In this document: piece after piece, positions 58,380-64,000 of the stretch
How the letters are laid out: each line of letters opens with the position of its first letter
How positions within the stretch are numbered: the stretch's first letter is position 1
Assembly (NCBI GenBank): GCA_963691705.1
Contig: OY829539.1
Span: 38,883,656-38,947,655, forward strand
DNA: 64,000 bases
Direction: 5' to 3'
Origin: Viola odorata
Taxonomy: Eukaryota > Streptophyta > Magnoliopsida > Malpighiales > Violaceae
The notes under the pieces: model-generated
The model's database searches: none
Seen by the model: only the letters and a program-made list of their open reading frames with translations
Told to the model about the DNA's origin: nothing
Position numbers and translations under genes: made by a program

Positions 58380-60190
58380 AAAATTTGAAAAATAAACTTT
58401 GAGGGCAATTAGCCGACTTGTGTTCTTCACAAAACTTGACACTTTAAAAGATGTAATTCACTTCAAATGCACACACACATGTAGTCTCTTGCTTTTGACT
58501 CAATTGTATTTTTTTATTTTTTTATTTCAGGAACTTGATCTTTTTTTTTTGATTGATCTTTGTTTTAGTTCCTTTCTCTTTTCTTTTCTATTTTACTTTC
58601 TTTTAAATTGAGTGCAAGAGAGCTCACTTGTATGACATGTATTTTAGAAGAAGTGAGAGACAAGTAGTTTTGCAAGTGAAATTTTTTCACACTAAATGCC
58701 AAAATGTATGATGTGGCAAGTCAAAGTGAGGTGTCAAGTTTTATATAGATGGCAAGGTAAAATATGTGGCAAGTGATGTGGATACGTATGACAAGTAAGA
58801 GATCTTTGTATGACAAGCAAATGGTGTGTAAGGATGTAACCCTAGGGCCGACTATGTGAGGGAAGTGGTGTAGTGAGCAAGCTGAAATGCTTGGCTCATA
58901 ATGTAGGTGATGTGGCCGGCTAGAAGAAGAGCCCCAAAAAGATGGTAACTAGCTAGCAAACAAGCAAGTCCACATGGCTCATCATAGGAAGCTCCAATCA
59001 CAACAATTAATCACACTTAAGGAGATGAAGATTTTGTCACTTAGATGCACATAAACACACAAAATTGCAGCAATTGTGTTTTCTTAAGATCAAGCACACT
59101 AGAAGATAATTTTTTTTGCCAAGAACACGAATGCTCCAAATGAAGTTAAAATGGAACCTACTGTGAGAAACAATGTTTCAGTCACGGAAATGGAGTTGGA
59201 AGAGGTTTGAACCGTGGAAATGTTGAGAAAATGAGTTTTAGCAAACTAGAGGAACAGTCACAAAAGTGAAAAAAAATTTCACACAAAAGATAGATATTCT
59301 AAGGTAGAGAAGATGTTTCTAACCGTAGAAATGGAGTTTACCAATCTAGAAGACAACTTGAAGCTCTGCTACCACATGATAACTTCTCGGTTTCTCTTGG
59401 AAGATGAAGCCGTGATGTTCTTGAGGGAAGGATCTAGTCTCTTTTGGGAGGTGGTAAACACACAGATTGGTGGTTTTTAGATGGATATTTGTTAGGGTTT
59501 AATGGAGTAAATGCAGCAAAATAGATGAAGGAAGAGTAGATAGGAATTTATGGAAAACAATATATAAAACTTGCATTCAAATGATTACAAGGATCTCTAG
59601 CCGAAACCTTCCCTAAATTGATCAAGAGATGATCAAGCCGAAAGGTGTTAGCTAGCTGAAAGAAGACCATTTTGAAGAACCCTAAAGGCAAAGCCTAACT
59701 AATGGTCTTGATGGAGATAACTCACTTAAAATCAAAGACAAGGTATAAAAGAGGCTATCTCCTTCTATTTATACCTTGAGAATTATTACAAGGGAAACCC
59801 CTAAAACACCCTTGGACAAAGGGCCTTGAAGGCCTAGCTGGGCTGCTGAAGTGGGCTCGGATTGGCTAAGGAGTAACTTTGGCGGTATGCCGCTAGCCAC
59901 GCTTCCAAGACCTTGCCAAACTGTCGAGGCTGTAGGCTTGCCGCCAGGGCTGGGGCAGTATGCCGCTAGGGCACTGTCTTGGACTTCTCTTCGCGCGAGC
60001 ATTGGGGAAGCTAGGCCAAGCGTGCTTGTGGCATGAACACACGTCATCCATTGATCTCTTGCTTCCGTGTTGGTCTCTTCGACTCTAAAGGTGTTTAATA
60101 GGATGACCACCATTCCTTTGCTTCGTGTGAAGTACACGCGAGCTCCCGTGCTCGCATCACAAACCCTAGGCTAGGCCGCGCCAACCATAG
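58380..60190 (-). mobile_element. LTR element 5' end in - orientation (LTR, primer site, leader)
   Basis: On the - strand a LTR (about 60190-59386) has TATAAATAG near 59773-59765 and is followed by TGGTAGCAGAGC (59374-59363), one mismatch from the tRNA-iMet primer site. A non-coding leader runs to about 58400 and matches 63870-64000 (AGTCAAAGCAAGAGACTCC-type sequence). gag is missing; the element seems cut by the Tat-like element. Palindromic GCGGTATGCCGC motifs lie in its U3. Confidence 0.55.
59881..59898. repeat. LTR palindrome, GCTAGC/GCGG type
   Basis: GGCGGTATGCCGCTAGCC, with related TATGCCGCTAGGG near 59962, upstream of the TATA box of the - strand LTR. Confidence 0.7.
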
Positions 60191-60199
60191 CTTGAGATG

Positions 60200-60673
60200 T
60201 AGCTAATGGCATGTCATTTGACACTAACGGCATACCATTAGTGGCCAAAAGGTTTGGTGTTTTGGTAGCCATAGCTAACGACATACCGTTAGCAAACAGA
60301 TTGTGGAAGCCATAGCTAACGACATACTGTTTGACACTAACGACATACCGTTAGTAGACATTATTTTTTCCCTTTGTGTAATATTCAACACTCCAACTTT
60401 GTGTATGATACTTGCAAGTTTAATTCATGTGTTCATCGTTATTCAATTTTGAAGCATCTCCAAGTATACATTCGCAACTTATCCTGGTAATTTCTTTCTT
60501 CTGTGTGTCTTCCTTTGTGCTCCTTCCGCTGCATCCCCTAATGATTTCCACCCCATATTATTTTCTATTCCTGTTGTGTTTTGTATAAAAAACTCAAGGC
60601 TAGATAGTTTCTCAAAAGCCATGCCATTCAGCCAACTAAAAAGAAGTCGAATCGTATCAAGTGGTAGCAGAGC
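60200..60673 (+). mobile_element. LTR 3' portion and primer site in + orientation
   Basis: The segment ends ATCGTATCAAG followed by TGGTAGCAGAGC (60662-60673), a tRNA-iMet-type primer site on the + strand, so the LTR lies to its left. It lies back to back with the - strand LTR to its left. Sequence to about 61080 is leader-like, with no gag. Confidence 0.5.
60223..60355. repeat. Three 20-bp LTR palindromes
   Basis: ACTAACGGCATACCATTAGT (60223-60242), GCTAACGACATACCGTTAGC (60274-60293) and ACTAACGACATACCGTTAGT (60336-60355), with a half-copy at 60315. Near-perfect inverted arms surround a GNCATACC core. Confidence 0.88.
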
Positions 60674-61704
60674 TTTTGGGCTCTTGAGTTTGTTCATCTT
60701 GTGTCACCGTTTCTACACCAAAAAGTTCAAACTTTCTGCCACAAATCCTCCATTTATGTGTCTTAAAAATTAATCTTGAGTTTCCTTAACATTTGTTGAA
60801 AGTTTCAAGTCATTTTGGAAACCAAAGTCAAGAGCTTGGAAGGTTTCAATTTTGGTGCTCATCTTGAGTCCATTTTTCTTTGCCTTTTCAACCGAATTTA
60901 TTTCTTGTTTCTTGGTTGGAACTTGTTGTCCTAAGTCTTAAAAGGTGTTTATAGTCAATTTTGTAATTTTTTATAATTGTTTTCTAATTTTTAGAGTCAA
61001 AAGCCGCGAGTTGGAAGCAAGAACATTCGAACGTGTTCTTCACGTGTTCTTGAGCTTCTTGTTGAAATCTTTGAGTTTGATCCATATTTTCATTTTTCCT
61101 AGAGAAACTTAGTGTTTCCCTCTTATTTTAATCCGTTCTAGTTTGACCAAAGTCAGCCACAATGATATGGTCTTGGTACCAAATAGAGAGATGAAGTCGA
61201 AATGATGGAGAAGCACGGATCTAGTCCCCTTTGTGAGGTTGGCATGAACGAGTGATGGATTGAACAAGTGAATGATAATGGATGATAAATTGAGTTTAGG
61301 CAGTGGATTTAATGGGTAAAGATCAAAGAGGTATTTAATGGATACTTGTATTGAACTTGATAGTTGGAGAAAACCCTCTTTACAACTTGGTAAGGCAACC
61401 TTTCTATGAACAACAATCAAGGATCTCTAATCAAAGCCGACCCTCCCACCAACAAGGATGGACAACCCGGTTATTTTGACAAGATGGATAGATTGGTTCT
61501 AAGAACCCTAAACCCTAAAGTTAACCTAAGATAATGGTCTATGAGGAATTCACATTCAAATCAAAGATAAGGTATAAAAGAGGCTAAGTCCTTCTAGTTA
61601 TACCTAACAATTATTACACGGGAAAAACCCCTAAATACCCTTGGACGAAGGGCCTTGAACTAGAAGGCTTTCTTGAAGTGGGCTTGAAATGGTCAATGTG
61701 CGGG

Positions 61705-61814
61705 GCTAGCGGTATGCCGCAAAAGGCGTAGCGGTATGCCACTAGCTTTGCTGCTGGAAATGCCCAAATGCCGAAGCTCGCGGCATACCGCTAGGGCCTT
61801 GGTGGTATGCCACC
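61705..61814. repeat. Cluster of four LTR palindromes
   Basis: GCTAGCGGTATGCCGC (61705), TAGCGGTATGCCACTAG (61729), GCGGCATACCGCTAG (61780) and GGTGGTATGCCACC (61801), equivalent in position to the cluster at 59.9 kb. Confidence 0.82.
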
Positions 61815-62229
61815 AGACGCTGTCTCACGAACTTCTTCATGGTTTGCTAGGGTTTTCGGTGATGCTGACTCATGGCTTGCACGGCTAACCCGTGAGGATA
61901 AACTAGGCCACGCGGGAGGCCTTTTGTTGGCGAAGTACGGATCCACACTCGTATCAGCCATGGATAGTGTGAAAAAATTAAATGGGACATGGAGATTTAA
62001 GCACAAGAAGTTTCATTGCTCTCCTCCCCTCCATGTGCCTTTTAACCCATTAGGAAAATGGAGTTGTGTAGCCATGAAGAGGAGCCAAAGGAGTGAAGAA
62101 GGAGGCACGACCAAGATGAGAAACTAAAGGAGTGATGGAGGATACCCGACCAAGGCACTCATGTAGGAAAGGATCCATAAAGTGACAATGTGGAACCGAC
62201 AGAATGATGGAGAATCGGCTGCTAATATC

Positions 62230-63420
62230 CTAAAATTTTCTTTGCAATGCGAGGCAATGAAGAGCCTTCTCATGGTTGCCTGAATTAAATCCGCAAAGTT
62301 CTAAGCCATTCCCCTTCTTGTCATCCGCCCCATGATCATCACCATGTGAATATACACTCAAAGCATCCCTTTCCGTGACCAATGGAACCACAACATTCTC
62401 AATGGGTGGCAAACACGTGTCTCCTCTCTAAGTGGAACCAAACCCTCCTCACTTGGATGGAAACCCAAAGAACACATGCTAACCTCATTAAGTTGTGGTA
62501 GACCGGGAAAATAAACACTAGAAGGAACACCACTTTCCACTTTACTCTTCTCACACACCCACTCACATTATCCAAGTTGCTTGGAGGCCATTAATTGCTT
62601 CAATTGGAGTCGAAGGTCAGTTGTGAGTTGCTTGGTTTCCTCCCATAGTGCGTCAAATGTAGGCGAAACCAAGGTGGAAGGACGCTCTTGCGGATAGGAA
62701 GGACAAGTACTAGATGAGACCTCCCCCTTAGCCACATGCTCGTTGCTCCTCAAGGGTTCCCGTCCAAGACTACTCTCCACATTCTTCGCATTATTGTTAG
62801 GGCATATGTCACACAAATGCCCTCGGCCCGTATATGAGCTGCAGTAGATGTCTTTTGCTCGTTTAGGAGAAAAAACCACACCCTTTTCACTTACTAGCTT
62901 AACTTGGTCATAAGGACACTCTTGTGTGTAGGAAGGCTCTCGGGTGTAGGACGACTCTCTTGCATAGGAAGGCATACGGTCATAGGAGAGTCGAGGTGGC
63001 CAACGAACATAGCTTGTAGGCTGCTCACCATAATAAGAAGATGCGTGGCGAGAATGCTCAATCCTATAGGTAGGCGGGACATAGGGATCATGTGAATTAG
63101 GCCCCCCGCTCATGATAATCATGCCAACTAGACCCTTCGGTGTAGCTCTCTCTCCCATAATAATGATGCACACTAGCCTCACAAGAGCCATAACCCTCAT
63201 AACTAGATACACGTTGACCATCCAACCTACAATCCATATTTGTATCATACTCATGAGAACGATGATCATAGGATGGAGAGGATATACCGTAGGAACGAGA
63301 ATTATGCCGAAATGGTGCATGATGATCAAATTCCGGTCGAGAACCCGAATGTAATATAGCATCACTCTCATAAGAGCCATAACGAGCCTCATAATAACTA
63401 GGAATATTGGCACGAGACAT
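62230..63420 (-). pseudogene. Decayed gag-like gene, Tyr/Ser/Arg-rich with degenerate zinc knuckle
   Basis: It starts MSRANIPSYYEARYGSYESD (63420) in one frame, shifts near 63100, and continues RIEHSRHASSYYGEQPTSYV and the repeat SYARESSYTREPSYTQE. A zinc-knuckle-like CSSYTGRGHLCDIC follows, in which Tyr replaces the second Cys, then a helical segment (LWEETKQLTTDLRLQLKQL). A further frame change near 62560 leads to a tail ending LHCLALQRKF. Position after the leader and the knuckle suggest gag; the low-complexity Tyr/Ser part is unusual. No protease or reverse transcriptase follows. Confidence 0.55.
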
Positions 63421-64000
63421 GTTGAAAGGTACCTACAAAAAGAAAACAAACGCAATTGATATAATAAAGGGTTAGTCCCTCCCTCACGTGTTTCACTCGT
63501 GTTTCACACAACTATCTAATAATATCACCTCCTTACCCAATCTTATCTCCAAGTATAAACCAAACCTTAAGCTAGCAATGACTCTAAGAATCAACAAAAG
63601 CACAAGGAATGCAAGGAAAACAAGGGTTAGAAAGAAAGGTAATGAAAGTCGAAATAGTGTTCAACAAAGGAGATTGAAGTTGAACACTAATTTGACTTAG
63701 AGTAGAATGATAATGTGAGAAATAAGAAAGTAAAGACCAAAGACACAAAAGAAAGGCTAGCGCAACAAAAAGGAGAAGAAAAATGGAAAGGAAAAATGAA
63801 AGTTGAACGTATAAAAATGGAGGGAACTTTGAAAATTTGACAATTCACACCTTGTATAAAACTATTACAGTTAGAATGCATACACACACAAGGAGTCTCT
63901 TGCTTTGACTCACTCTTTTTTTTTATTTTTTTTTTATTTTTTTAACGGCTTGATCTTTTCTTTTCTTTTCTTTTGATCCCTTTTCTTTCTTTCTTATTTT

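Larger units (their letters stand above)
61080..64000 (-). mobile_element. LTR element in - orientation: leader, gag-like gene, LTR-like 3' part
   Basis: Read on the - strand: leader (64000-63421), gag-like gene (63420-62230), then 62030-61130, which resembles the LTR at 59386-60190 (shared TATAAAAGAGGCTA, CCCTTGGACAAAGGGCCTTGA-like and CAAGGATCTCTA segments). The 5' LTR would lie beyond 64000. No pol is seen, so it is non-autonomous or internally deleted. Confidence 0.5.

Noticed and set aside
63112..63354. Met/Ile-rich + strand ORF
   Set aside because: Antisense shadow of the Tyr/Ser/Arg-rich gag-like gene.

Overview
This is nuclear DNA of a flowering plant, probably a eudicot. Host genes have many GT-AG introns and AT-rich intergenic DNA, and the proteins match plant-specific families. 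Most of the window is transposable elements, often nested. Exon borders and element ends were read by eye; no search or alignment program was run.

Host genes. (1) The 3' end of an ASHH2/SDG8-type histone H3K36 methyltransferase gene, + strand, 1-3970. (2) A broken methylesterase (SABP2/MES-like alpha/beta hydrolase), - strand, 22019-16268. A hAT element sits in its first coding exon, a Mutator-like element in the following intron, and the last splice acceptor is lost. (3) An apparently intact auxilin-like J-domain gene for clathrin uncoating, - strand, 43008-35693, with ten coding exons. (4) A small intronless SufE-domain ORF, 32346-32714, lying between the ends of a PIF/Harbinger-type element, so probably captured host sequence.

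Layout. 4.5-13.5 kb: a Mutator-type MITE and a 2-kb tandem duplication. The second unit is split by a non-autonomous LTR element that has a 5' LTR, a tRNA-Asp-type primer site and a PIF-type MITE, but no visible 3' LTR. 13.8-15.5 kb: LTR-element and CACTA remnants. 16-22 kb: the MES pseudogene with its insertions. 23-31 kb: an inverted pair of a short unidentified gene fragment, then a PIF/Harbinger cluster with decayed Myb/SANT-like ORF1 and DDE transposase. 31.7-33.2 kb: the SufE-bearing element and a hAT-like end. 33.7-34.5 kb: an unexplained GC-rich block. 35.7-43 kb: the auxilin-like gene. 43.7-47.1 kb: an LTR and two hAT elements. 47.3-58.3 kb: a 5'-truncated Ty3/gypsy element, probably Tat/Ogre group, with a decayed RNase H-integrase region, six tandem repeats and, on the opposite strand, four gene-like units. 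Two of these are long and intron-bearing, with a coiled coil; two are short intact ORFs behind TATA boxes. 58.4-64 kb: LTRs in both orientations with palindromic motifs, and a decayed Tyr/Ser-rich gag-like gene.

The points most worth following up are the antisense gene array inside the Ty3/gypsy element, the SufE gene capture, the insertion that lacks a 3' LTR, the palindrome clusters shared by several LTRs, and similar GC-rich inserts in a MULE and a hAT element.
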